A stretch of DNA of 64,000 bases from JADJLQ01 sp044227925 (lineage in GTDB: Bacteria > Bacteroidota > Bacteroidia > Chitinophagales > Saprospiraceae), in NCBI GenBank assembly GCA_044227925.1, contig JBGAVW010000009.1, positions 1-64,000 on the forward strand, given 5' to 3'. Made by a program: the position numbers and the translations under genes. The notes below the pieces were generated by a model. That model saw nothing but the letters and a program-made list of their open reading frames with translations. It was not told the origin of the DNA and did no database searches. Shown here piece after piece: positions 54,338-63,480 of the stretch. The number at the start of each line of letters is the position of its first letter. Position 1 is the stretch's first letter.

Positions 54338-54892
54338 ATGTTACTGGCAGCTTACACACCAAAATGGATTAAAGATTTTACTAAGATCAAATGCGAAATC
54401 GAAAACGAAATATCGTGCATAGATTATACCATTGAACATATTGGGAGTACCTCCGTACCCAATTTGGATTCAAAGCCGATAATCGATATTGACATTATCT
54501 ATTCTGATCAATCCGATTTTGAAAAAATAAGATCGGGGCTTAGAAATATGGGATACGATCATCATGGAAACCAGGGTATCACAGGCCGGGAAGTATTTAA
54601 ACGAAATGGAATAGGCCATCATGAAATTCTGGATACCATAATACATCATCTTTATGTATGCCCTGTTGACAGCAAGGCATTGGAAAGACATATTTTAACC
54701 AGGGATTTTTTAAGGAAAAACGATTGGGCACGGATAAAATATCAGCAAATGAAATACGACTTGGCAGAACAAGCCAACCAGGACAGGAAAATATACCAGG
54801 AGTTAAAAGAACTGCATATCAACGATTTTATAGACTCCATTATAGCTGAAGAAAAGCGATTTCACCATACAGGGGTATCCATAGCAAGTTAA
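54338..54892 (+). CDS. GrpB family (UPF0157) nucleotidyltransferase-fold protein
   Basis: A 184-residue cytoplasmic protein with the family signature EHIGSTSVPNLDSKPIIDIDI, where the GS and DxD carry the nucleotidyltransferase-like fold, and the middle HHEILDTIIHHLYVCP. GrpB proteins are widespread and of unsettled function, possibly adding nucleotides to small molecules. Length matches family. It is 4 nt from the LamG gene, and those two form an operon. Confidence 0.85.
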   Translation: MLLAAYTPKWIKDFTKIKCEIENEISCIDYTIEHIGSTSVPNLDSKPIIDIDIIYSDQSDFEKIRSGLRNMGYDHHGNQGITGREVFKRNGIGHHEILDTIIHHLYVCPVDSKALERHILTRDFLRKNDWARIKYQQMKYDLAEQANQDRKIYQELKELHINDFIDSIIAEEKRFHHTGVSIAS

Positions 54893-54896
54893 TCGA

Positions 54897-55763
54897 ATGA
54901 AAATAAAATCTATTACCGGAGTTTTAATTTTACTGTTTTTTTCTTCAAAATCCGTTAGTGCATTTGGGCAGGACTCACAAAAGCCAACACAGATTTTATC
55001 CACCAGGGGGCTGGTAGCTCTATGGGATTTTAGTGAAGAAGCAGGACAATCGAGAAAATCTCTTGGCAAAAAAGCATATGCATTAAAAGAAATGAATGGT
55101 TCAATAGCTCGAATCCAGGAAGGGCCTTTGTCCGGGTATTCTGCAGAATTTAATGGTACCGGTTATTTGTCTTTGCCGCATGCAGAAACGGGATCTTTAA
55201 ATATTTATGGTAAAAAACAAGCCATTACCGTAGTAGCATGGATCAAATGGACGGGTGAGCAAACGGGTTTCATAGGAGGTATGTGGAATGAATACCAGGA
55301 TGGGGGTAAGCGGCAATACGGTCTTTTTGTGTCCCTACCTCATTACAATGGTAGAAACCAGGTTTGTGGCCATATTTCACAAACAGGTAAGCCCAGCCCA
55401 CCGTTTCCATATTCTATAGATTATTCAGCAAGTGCACAGGAAGTAAAACCCAATCAATGGGCGTGTATTGCTTTTACCTACGATGGCAAATACATCAGAT
55501 CTTTTTTGAATGGCATTTTTCAAAAACGGGAACCCGAACTGATACATAACACCATGGGATTTGAAGGCTATCCCAACGGATTGATACAGAGTAAAAATCC
55601 ATATTATTTCCCTTATTACATCGGCAATAATGGGTCAGACTTTACTGTTGGAGCAGTATTATTAAAAAGAGGGATGGGCAATTTTTTTAAAGGTCAAATT
55701 GGTGGCCTGGCCGTTTTTAATCGTGCTTTGAAAGAGCGTGAATTGAAAAGATTGGCTGATTGA
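54897..55763 (+). CDS. Exported LamG/concanavalin-A-like lectin protein
   Basis: A 288-residue protein with a signal peptide (residues 1-23, ending SVSAFGQD). The mature chain is a single LamG domain: RGLVALWDFSEEAGQ at the start, LSLPHAETGSLNIYGK, AITVVAWIKWTGEQ, WACIAFTYDGKYIRSFLNG and a final IGGLAVFNRALKERELKRL. These beta-sandwiches bind carbohydrate or act as structural modules. No enzyme domain is present. It lies 4 nt behind the GrpB gene and probably is periplasmic or extracellular. Confidence 0.83.
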   Translation: MKIKSITGVLILLFFSSKSVSAFGQDSQKPTQILSTRGLVALWDFSEEAGQSRKSLGKKAYALKEMNGSIARIQEGPLSGYSAEFNGTGYLSLPHAETGSLNIYGKKQAITVVAWIKWTGEQTGFIGGMWNEYQDGGKRQYGLFVSLPHYNGRNQVCGHISQTGKPSPPFPYSIDYSASAQEVKPNQWACIAFTYDGKYIRSFLNGIFQKREPELIHNTMGFEGYPNGLIQSKNPYYFPYYIGNNGSDFTVGAVLLKRGMGNFFKGQIGGLAVFNRALKERELKRLAD

Positions 55764-56010
55764 ATTTTGATATGGTATTAAAATTGTATTTGATTCAATT
55801 AATTTTAAATACGTTTTATTCGATAAACTGATTTATACGTGATATCAAGTACCAGGAATGATTTTAAATCAAGCTATTTTTACTAAGCAGTTATAGTCAC
55901 CATGCACGTAATCAAGTTGATGGGCAAATCAAACAAAAAGAGATAGCTTAAAAGAAGAACTGATTTAGCTAAAGTCAGTAGCTTTAAAAATGTGATGTGG
56001 TTTAAAACAA

Positions 56011-56520
56011 TCAGACCTTGCCTCTCCTGGCTATCATCTGGTCCACACCGCTGATAAACTCTTTTGCCGTAGCGGTATATCCTGTTTTCCCCAGAGCTTT
56101 GATGCTGTATTGATTGTTTTTATCTTTATCCAGATCAAAAACCCATACTGTTGGATATCCGCTTACTCTGAATGCTTGTTGCAAGGAGGCATTTTGATTT
56201 TGTATCTCCTGGGGCAATACTTTTCTTCTTGGAAAATCAAGCTCCAACAAGATTACATTTTTATCAGCCCATTTTTTAAACTCATCCTGGGTGAATACGG
56301 AAGCAGATAATCTTTTACACCAACCGCACCAATCACTACCGGTAAAATTGGCCAGGATAGGCCTGCCGGTCTTTTTGGATTTAGCAAATGCCTCATCTAC
56401 ATCTACAAACCAACCCTCATGGGTGGCTACGTATTTTTCCTGTGCATCAGCAAGGTTGAATGTACATATTACAATAAAAGCAAGAAGGAGAATTTTGGGT
56501 AAACGAAGTGTACTAGCCAT
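56011..56520 (-). CDS. Exported thioredoxin-fold protein
   Basis: A 169-residue protein. A signal peptide (residues 1-27, ending ADAQ) puts it in the periplasm. The redox motif is TGSDWCGWCKRL with Cys65 and Cys68 (CGWC), followed by the cis-Pro loop (SGYPTVWVFDLD). It resembles DUF255/TlpA-like oxidoreductases that reduce or isomerise disulfides in envelope proteins. The abundance of Cys-rich exported proteins in this window gives it possible substrates. The gene is alone. Confidence 0.87.
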   Translation of the reverse strand: MASTLRLPKILLLAFIVICTFNLADAQEKYVATHEGWFVDVDEAFAKSKKTGRPILANFTGSDWCGWCKRLSASVFTQDEFKKWADKNVILLELDFPRRKVLPQEIQNQNASLQQAFRVSGYPTVWVFDLDKDKNNQYSIKALGKTGYTATAKEFISGVDQMIARRGKV

Positions 56521-56617
56521 GACTTCTTTTTTATTTTAAAGGACTACAAATTTACGATAGTTTCGCATTCAGACGATAGAAAGTATTGAAAATGAACTTA
56601 ATGGAAGGTTAAATTTT

Positions 56618-57976
56618 TTACCTGGATTCATAATATTTGAGCTTTATCAAATCTTGTTTCAAGGGTAGACTGTTCCAGCCATCATGCACCACCATGGCAG
56701 CGCCTGTAGCCGATGCCTGATGAATTTCTGCTGCATATACTGCTGACTGTGGCAACGACCGTGCCAGAAGTGACATAAATAATTCATTTTGTGCAAAGCC
56801 GCCATCAACCAATATATCGATGCCAATTATTTCCTTTTGAATTAAAAGCAATGATTTCACCTGTGTGATTACAAAATCCTGTATTAAAGCATGGTATGCT
56901 GTTATTTCATCGGCAAATGCATTGAGGGGTCTTTTTTCAAATCCCGACCTGATCAATCCGGTTTGGTCCTGAAATGACCGGTCGGTATTATTAGTGAATA
57001 GAGCGGGATTGTATTCGACTGTTTTATAAAAATCTTCATCTACCTGAAAATGCTTAGCAATGCGTTTCACCATTTCCTGGTGTTCATGACCCAGAAAAAG
57101 CCGGGATGCTTTGATGGGTTTCGATTCGTAACTGAGATAGCAAAGACAGTCCTTTGCCAGCTCCTCCAGGGTGAGGGGATCCGTACTAAATGGATTCAAA
57201 GCAATACACCACGTACCGGTAGATAATAATATAAAGGGATCAGACCTGAGTTTTAAATACGGAATCAATGCGGCTGAGCTATCGTGAAGGCCTATACCTA
57301 CCTGTATCGATTGATCCTGCAGCACGCAAGGTTGAAGGCTATCGCTAATTGCATTTGCAGGGAAAAGGGTATCTATTTTTTCTTGCCTGACCCAGTGGTG
57401 ATAATCTTTTTTTTCAAAATCCCAGAGCATGGTATGGCAACCAATACTGGTGAGATGGGATGTAGCTGCCCGGGTGAATATAAATGATAAATACTGTGGC
57501 AGATGCAAGGCATACCTTATGCCATCAAACCATGCTGGTTTTTCGTATTTTAATCTATAGAGTTGAAGGCCTGAATTGAGATTTCCCAGGTTGGGGGAAC
57601 AGGTATCCAGGCACAGTTTTTTTTCATCACCATAGGTATCAAAAAATTGACTTTTGATATCCTGGTCCAGAGGCTTGAGATAATTGTATAGCGGAGCCAA
57701 TATCCCTCCATCCTGATCCAGTAAAACAAAAGAAGCACCATATCCTGAAAAATTAATGGCTTTGATATTGTATTCCGTGTTGGTCAGTTGTTTTATTGCG
57801 TGAATATAGATCCAATCCGTCAGCAAATGGATGTCTTCACATGGGAAGCCATCTTCATCTTTGGTTTCCGGTAATTCTTCGGCATATTCATATACTATAG
57901 CATACTCCTGATCAAAAATCAGGTACTTTTTATTTGTTTTTCCAATATCAAATATGAGTATATGATTAGATGTCAT
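56618..57976 (-). CDS. FGGY-family carbohydrate kinase (rhamnulokinase/fuculokinase-like)
   Basis: A 452-residue cytoplasmic kinase. The ATP-binding phosphate-1 loop is ILIFDIGKTNKKYLIFD at residues ~6-22, and the adenosine-side motif is ILVDGGFAQNELFMSLLA near residue 395, with the closing SATGAAMVVHDG. The central LLSTGTWCIALNPF and GLHDSSAAL loops are typical of rhamnulokinase or fuculokinase. It phosphorylates a ketose such as L-rhamnulose or L-fuculose. No isomerase or aldolase gene is adjacent, so substrate is not settled. Two exported propeller genes lie upstream on the same strand. Confidence 0.85.
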   Translation of the reverse strand: MTSNHILIFDIGKTNKKYLIFDQEYAIVYEYAEELPETKDEDGFPCEDIHLLTDWIYIHAIKQLTNTEYNIKAINFSGYGASFVLLDQDGGILAPLYNYLKPLDQDIKSQFFDTYGDEKKLCLDTCSPNLGNLNSGLQLYRLKYEKPAWFDGIRYALHLPQYLSFIFTRAATSHLTSIGCHTMLWDFEKKDYHHWVRQEKIDTLFPANAISDSLQPCVLQDQSIQVGIGLHDSSAALIPYLKLRSDPFILLSTGTWCIALNPFSTDPLTLEELAKDCLCYLSYESKPIKASRLFLGHEHQEMVKRIAKHFQVDEDFYKTVEYNPALFTNNTDRSFQDQTGLIRSGFEKRPLNAFADEITAYHALIQDFVITQVKSLLLIQKEIIGIDILVDGGFAQNELFMSLLARSLPQSAVYAAEIHQASATGAAMVVHDGWNSLPLKQDLIKLKYYESR

Positions 57977-58046
57977 TTATCAATTCTTTGTTTTGATCAG
58001 GATAATTATGATATCCGATTTGTCTTGCGATGTCTTTTCATTTCTT

Positions 58047-59531
58047 CTATTTATATATACCATTGTTTTGAGTTCCCATATAACCACCCCATCTGATATT
58101 TTCTTTTATTTTAACCGAAGATTGTATCCTCTTGATGCGCATGCCCAGAAAGGAAAGCAAGTCGTAATTATGACTATAATATTGGTTATAGATGATGTCA
58201 AGGTACCCATCGTGATCCAGGTCGCAAATCAGTGGTGTTGAATAAATATTTTTAAACCCATGGGTTTGGTCTATCTGTTGTACCTGATGTGTTTTTAAAT
58301 TTATAGCAATTAATTTATTGGTGATTTGTAGTACACTTTCGGATGTATACCCTCTGTTGCAGTCGTATTCATTTATGCTGATGATCACCTCCTCTATGCC
58401 ATCTTTATTCAAATCATACGACACCGGTGATGAGAAACCGGCACAGCCGAGTGAATCGGTATAAATCAGTGACCCATCTTTGCCATTAAGTGCTATTTGT
58501 ACAGATCCTGTACTCTGTGGCCATACTCCTTTACTCACAAATGTGAAAAGGTCAGGTATATTATCATCATTGTATTTGCCTACGGAAAAGCTATTGCTAG
58601 ATTCTGTATTCGGGATTTGTTTTTCCCAAAGAGTACTTAAGCTGTTACCATCTATCACGGTAATTTTGCTGGAGTGGGAAATGCAGGCTATATCGACTTG
58701 CCCGTCCTCATTAAAATCGGCGGCTACCGGAGGCGCAATATATCCGTGCCCTGATGCATCCGTAGCAACAATTCTAGCATTTTTCAGATTTTTAGTCATC
58801 AGGTCCGTAAAAGCAGCCACAAACAAATGTCCATTGAAGGTTTCTCCTCCACTGCCGAACACAATATAATCTATCCCATTTTTTGATTTAAAATACAATG
58901 GTGACATGTACGATTCTTTCCCGTCGGGCATGCTGTCGGCAGCAAGTATTTTGCCCGACTTACTGTCCATCACCATTAAAATGCCCGGATAGCGGTGTAT
59001 GGAGTCATTCGGAGCTGCTCTGTGATTTCCGCCATTTTGGATTAATATATCCTCTATTCCGTCCCCGTTTTGATCCGGTACCAGCACGGAATTGTAAAAA
59101 TTAAATCTGGTATGTTTCAGTATCGGATCGATGCTGTCGGTATAGGAATAGTTCCAGATGGTTTTCCCGTTCTGCCCATCAAGAGCTCGTAAATATCCCC
59201 ACCGGCCAGAGATGATCACATCTTTATTATTATCCCCTGTAATATCTACCAGAGTGGCACTACCATACACCTGGTCCGGTGCATCCGTAGTCCATAATAA
59301 ATTGCCTGTCTTACCATCCAAGGCCAATACGGCCTGATCATTAGGAATGTATTCATTTTTGCACGCTCCCATTATAATATCGTCTGTACCATCGTGATTG
59401 ATATCAATGGTTCTCGGGCTTGACTGAGATCCGATTACGGGAAAGTTTTGCTCCCAAGCTAATGTGGTTTTGCGATTGGAGCAACCTGCAATAATTAAAA
59501 GTGAAAAAAGTAAATACAAAAGACATCGCAT
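58047..59531 (-). CDS. FG-GAP/PQQ-type beta-propeller lipoprotein
   Basis: A 494-residue lipoprotein with lipobox at Cys17 (LLIIAGCSN). The mature part has FG-GAP-like repeats DINHDGTDDIIMG, DITGDNNKDVIISG, DQNGDGIEDILIQ, DFNEDGQVDIACIS and DLNKDGIEEVIIS, plus PQQ-like segments (LALDGKTGNLLW and RALDGQNGKTIW). These give a seven-bladed propeller with Ca2+-binding DxDxDG loops. It is likely a surface or periplasmic binding protein. It is followed by the FGGY kinase gene and lies on the same strand as the next propeller gene. No enzyme motif is visible. Confidence 0.82.
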   Translation of the reverse strand: MRCLLYLLFSLLIIAGCSNRKTTLAWEQNFPVIGSQSSPRTIDINHDGTDDIIMGACKNEYIPNDQAVLALDGKTGNLLWTTDAPDQVYGSATLVDITGDNNKDVIISGRWGYLRALDGQNGKTIWNYSYTDSIDPILKHTRFNFYNSVLVPDQNGDGIEDILIQNGGNHRAAPNDSIHRYPGILMVMDSKSGKILAADSMPDGKESYMSPLYFKSKNGIDYIVFGSGGETFNGHLFVAAFTDLMTKNLKNARIVATDASGHGYIAPPVAADFNEDGQVDIACISHSSKITVIDGNSLSTLWEKQIPNTESSNSFSVGKYNDDNIPDLFTFVSKGVWPQSTGSVQIALNGKDGSLIYTDSLGCAGFSSPVSYDLNKDGIEEVIISINEYDCNRGYTSESVLQITNKLIAINLKTHQVQQIDQTHGFKNIYSTPLICDLDHDGYLDIIYNQYYSHNYDLLSFLGMRIKRIQSSVKIKENIRWGGYMGTQNNGIYK

Positions 59532-59694
59532 AATATGGCTAATATAGTCTAAATCTCATTATGGAAGACCTGATTTCATCATAACAAATGAATTACTATT
59601 ACACCATTAAAGATCCTCCCATTTTAAAAATATCGTTGATCCATTTTAAATGAATCGCCCACTGCTTATCGTGATGCAGAAGATATGGTACCGG

Positions 59695-61002
59695 TTACTT
59701 CTTATCAAACTCCACTATATGCTCTGATGAATATTCATCCTGATAGGGTTTTACTTTTTTCACAAAAAAACGTGATTTTTTACCCAATTTCAGGCAAGTG
59801 TTTTTGGTTTGCACATCTTCCGGAGAGTTTAATGGTTGTAGTGAAGGATACCATAGTGTAAACCCCGGTTTTTGAAAGAATAGTTGTGGTTTGGTCCAAT
59901 CCTGTGAGTGCACAGGATTGGTAAAGTCAATATGTTTATTAAACGATATATACACTTTATCTCCTTTCCAGGATTGCCCTTCTACTTTACCCATCAGCAT
60001 TACCCAGGAATTGAGGTAGGTGTTCCAACTCACAGAAGGTCCCCAGTGAAATCCGCCGGAAGGGGAGGATGCAGGTCCACCGCCATCCTCCATAGGTATT
60101 TGCAATGCTTCGATAGGTTTACCAATACTATCATAAGGGGCATGGAAACCCTTTCCATCCCATCTACGCGCTTTACCCTGAGGATGGTCCAGGTCTTTTA
60201 AAGCTATTCGCGCTACACTGATGCATTGCCCCGACCATTCTTTTTTCTGATCATATTCTTTTTCATCATAAACACCAGGATATCCGTATTCGCCATAAAA
60301 CAAATAGAGATAATCACCACTGGCTACTGCCGAAGGATCGCCTACCCCCCCTGCAAACGTATTCGATGTATTATGCGGTTTTAAAATCATCCGGGGGTCC
60401 AGATCTTCTATAAAAAGACCTTTATTTTCCCAACTGTAACCTCCATTAGTGGATTTCATGATTCCAATACGGCATACGGCAGCAGGGCTGGTAGGGCCGG
60501 TCAAGCCCTGGGGCCATTTGTTATTTTTATAACCTTGTCCCGTTGCAGAATCATACGGCAAAGTCGAAGGATAATTTTCATTATGATACACCGCATATAG
60601 TGTTTTGCCGGACTTATCATTTGGATCCTGGTACACGGTTTCAAACCAAACAGCACCATGCAAACCCTCTTGACCGATGGGTACATTTTCAGGCATTGCG
60701 GGATTTTTAAAATCGGATGTGTCTCGCTTAAAGGTCTCGTCGGCATTCCGGCCACTTGCGAATTTTAAATCTTTTGCATCACCCCATAATGGGTCTTCAC
60801 CATATTTCCCTGGAAAAATTCTAAAAGTATCTCCAATCCATGCTTCAGCCATATTGCAGTCTACAAAAGAATTGAATCGAATTTTTTCTGCATCCAGGAG
60901 TTTGAATGAAGGTTTAAACTCTTTTTGTTCAGGATGGCATGCCAGTATAATCAGCAGGCTAAAAATTCCCGGATGTATAGAGTTTAATATTAAGCTTTTC
61001 AT
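59695..61002 (-). CDS. Glycosidase-like beta-propeller lipoprotein
   Basis: A 435-residue lipoprotein with lipobox at Cys22 (LLIILACHPE). It contains BNR-like strands (IMKSTNGGYSWENKGLFIE, GVGDPSAVASGDYLYLFYGEYG, FHWGPSVSWNTYLNSWVMLMG), resembling five-bladed propeller glycosidases and phosphorylases. There is no safe set of catalytic carboxylates. Its neighbours are a PQQ-type propeller and an FGGY kinase, suggesting a small sugar-use locus, which is inference. It is complete. Confidence 0.75.
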   Translation of the reverse strand: MKSLILNSIHPGIFSLLIILACHPEQKEFKPSFKLLDAEKIRFNSFVDCNMAEAWIGDTFRIFPGKYGEDPLWGDAKDLKFASGRNADETFKRDTSDFKNPAMPENVPIGQEGLHGAVWFETVYQDPNDKSGKTLYAVYHNENYPSTLPYDSATGQGYKNNKWPQGLTGPTSPAAVCRIGIMKSTNGGYSWENKGLFIEDLDPRMILKPHNTSNTFAGGVGDPSAVASGDYLYLFYGEYGYPGVYDEKEYDQKKEWSGQCISVARIALKDLDHPQGKARRWDGKGFHAPYDSIGKPIEALQIPMEDGGGPASSPSGGFHWGPSVSWNTYLNSWVMLMGKVEGQSWKGDKVYISFNKHIDFTNPVHSQDWTKPQLFFQKPGFTLWYPSLQPLNSPEDVQTKNTCLKLGKKSRFFVKKVKPYQDEYSSEHIVEFDKK

Positions 61003-61147
61003 GGTTTGAATTTAAAATAATTTTTTGCTTTAATCAATGGCCATTGAAGTTTATTAAATCAGTCCATAGTGGATAAAACTTCAATACACTGGGAATAGAT
61101 TATATCGACAGGGTCAAAGCCAGTTCATCGGCCATAAATGTTTTTCA

Positions 61148-61155
61148 TACCTTTG
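61148..61155 (+). promoter_or_regulatory. -7 element TACCTTTG before the radical SAM gene
   Basis: TACCTTTG matches TAnnTTTG, 22 nt before the TTG start at 61178. The same 8-mer occurs at 10480 and 45953. Confidence 0.45.
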
Positions 61156-61177
61156 ACTTTTAATTCATACTATCCTT

Positions 61178-63394
61178 TTGGAAACTACTGTATTCGCTTT
61201 TACCCCTCCATTTACCCAGCTCAATACTCCTTACCCGGCTACAGCATACATCAAAGGATTTTTAAATACAAAACAGATATCCTGTACACAGGCAGATTTG
61301 GGCATTGAAGTGATACTTGATTTGTACTGCAAAAAAGGGTTTGAAGATATTTTTGATTTTATAGATAAAAAAAATACAAATTATTTTAGTGAAAATGCGA
61401 GAAGAATCATTGGACTGAAACAAGAATATATAAATACGATAGACTCTGTAATCTTATTCCTCCAAGGTAAAAATCCTACACTGGTACATTCTATTTGTCA
61501 AAAAGGGTTTTTACCTCAGGCATCCCGTTTTGATCAATTGGAAACCTATCATGGCAAAGCATTCGGGTCAATGAATACCCAGGACGAAGCTAAACATCTT
61601 GCCACATTGTATATCGAAGATATGTCTGATCTGATAAAAGAATGTGTGGATCCTTTTTTTGGATTTAGCCGCTATGCAGAGCGACTGGCAAGATCAGCAA
61701 ATAGTTTTGATGAGATGTATTCTCTATTAAATCAGGAGTTGAGTTATATCGATAAAATAACCATCCGGGTCCTGGAGAAAAAGATTGAGACTATTAAGCC
61801 CAAATTAGTGGCCATATCTGTACCCTTTCCGGGCAATGTGTTCAGCGCATTCCGCTCTGCACAATGGATTAAAAAAAATCACCCTGGTATTGCTATTGTA
61901 ATGGGTGGTGGCTTTCCAAATACGGAACTAAGATCCATTTCTGATACCCGTGTATTTGAATTTATTGATTTTATTACACTGGATGATGGCGAACTGCCTA
62001 TTGAATGCCTGGTGAACTATATTACCCAATCCTCCGACTACAAGAATAATCATCAACTTAAATCAGCCATTTTAAAACGCACGTTCACTTTACTGGAAGG
62101 TAAGGTCGAGTATGTAAATAATGAATCCCGTAATGATTATCCTCAAGCCAATACCGGAACCCCCGATTACAGTGATCTGATTTTAGATAAGTATATTTCT
62201 GTGATAGAAGTGGTAAACCCAATGCACAGACTTTGGAGCGATGGAAGGTGGAATAAGCTCACTCTGGCACACGGTTGCTATTGGGGCAAATGTACTTTCT
62301 GTGATATTTCACTGGATTATATAAAAGTATACGAACCCATTGCAGCCAGCCTGATCTGTGACCGGATGGAACAAATCATAAAACAAACTGGTCAGAATGG
62401 TTTCCATTTTGTAGATGAAGCAGCCCCACCTGCGCGAATGCGAGCCTTAGCATTAGAAATATTAAAAAGAAAACTTGCAGTATCGTGGTGGACCAATATA
62501 CGATTTGAAAAAAGTTTTACCCGCGATCTTTGTCGACTACTAAAAGAATCAGGCTGCATAGCCGTATCCGGTGGCCTGGAAGTAGCTTCAGACAGATTAT
62601 TGGACCTGATACAAAAAGGAGTCACCGTGGCACAAGTGGCCCAGGTATGCCGTAATTTCACTAAAGCAGGTATCATGGTACATGCTTACCTGATGTATGG
62701 TTTTCCAACTCAGACCAGCCAGGAGACCATTGATTCAATGGAAATGGTGCGGCAGCTATTTAAAGAAAAAGTACTGCAATCAGCCTATTGGCATCAGTTT
62801 GCCATGACTGTGCATAGTCCCGTGGGTATGTATCCTGAAAAGTTTAAAGTAAAAAAACAAACTATTTCAGAAGGAAGATTTGCAAATAACGATCTCGAAT
62901 TTACAGATCCTACAGGTACGGATCATGATGCCTTTAGTGATGGATTAAAAAAATCCTTACTAAATTATATGCATGGCCTGGGTATCGACTACCGCTTACA
63001 AGATTGGTTTGATTTTAAAATACCAAAGACAAAGATTGCACCTAATTATATTTCAAACGTATTACAGGAACCGGAGACTAAAGAAATCAATGCAGCCACT
63101 AAAATTATTTGGCTGGGTTGCTTACCAGAGACCGGTTATGTTCATATCGATAATGTGGAATTGGCCACCTTATTATTTTACGATAAAGTAAAAACATTCA
63201 GTGTAAAAATGGATAAGGCACAAGGTGATTGGCTTACTGAAATACTTAAACTGATTACCCCGGATAATAGTGAGACCCCGACCTTAAAACAAATCAGGGA
63301 AATGTATGAATCTGCAGGGCTCAAAGATTTTGATTCATTTTGGTCTAACAGGCAAATGACTTTATTAAAGAAGAATGGCTTGGTAGTGCTTTGA
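61178..63394 (+). CDS. B12-binding-type radical SAM protein
   Basis: A 738-residue cytoplasmic protein. Start is a TTG (61178), since no ATG lies upstream and METTVFAFTPPFTQLNTPYPATAY is the normal N-terminus of the group. Residues ~200-290 form a Rossmann-like cobalamin-binding region (LVAISVPFPGNVFSAFRSAQ) without the DxHxxG base-off motif, so cobalamin binding is uncertain. The radical SAM cluster is at Cys367, Cys372 and Cys375 (HGCYWGKCTFCD), spaced CX4CX2C instead of the standard CX3CX2C. The TIM-barrel continues to ~600 (GGLEVASDRLLDLIQKGV), followed by a C-terminal helical domain. Substrate is unknown. It is monocistronic. Confidence 0.85.
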   Translation: METTVFAFTPPFTQLNTPYPATAYIKGFLNTKQISCTQADLGIEVILDLYCKKGFEDIFDFIDKKNTNYFSENARRIIGLKQEYINTIDSVILFLQGKNPTLVHSICQKGFLPQASRFDQLETYHGKAFGSMNTQDEAKHLATLYIEDMSDLIKECVDPFFGFSRYAERLARSANSFDEMYSLLNQELSYIDKITIRVLEKKIETIKPKLVAISVPFPGNVFSAFRSAQWIKKNHPGIAIVMGGGFPNTELRSISDTRVFEFIDFITLDDGELPIECLVNYITQSSDYKNNHQLKSAILKRTFTLLEGKVEYVNNESRNDYPQANTGTPDYSDLILDKYISVIEVVNPMHRLWSDGRWNKLTLAHGCYWGKCTFCDISLDYIKVYEPIAASLICDRMEQIIKQTGQNGFHFVDEAAPPARMRALALEILKRKLAVSWWTNIRFEKSFTRDLCRLLKESGCIAVSGGLEVASDRLLDLIQKGVTVAQVAQVCRNFTKAGIMVHAYLMYGFPTQTSQETIDSMEMVRQLFKEKVLQSAYWHQFAMTVHSPVGMYPEKFKVKKQTISEGRFANNDLEFTDPTGTDHDAFSDGLKKSLLNYMHGLGIDYRLQDWFDFKIPKTKIAPNYISNVLQEPETKEINAATKIIWLGCLPETGYVHIDNVELATLLFYDKVKTFSVKMDKAQGDWLTEILKLITPDNSETPTLKQIREMYESAGLKDFDSFWSNRQMTLLKKNGLVVL

Positions 63395-63480
63395 TTGGAG
63401 ATAAACCTTACTTCTATCTGCCCTCCGTCTTCACTTTATCATCCATCAGATTTATTATCATCCTACTATTTTGGGTTGTA

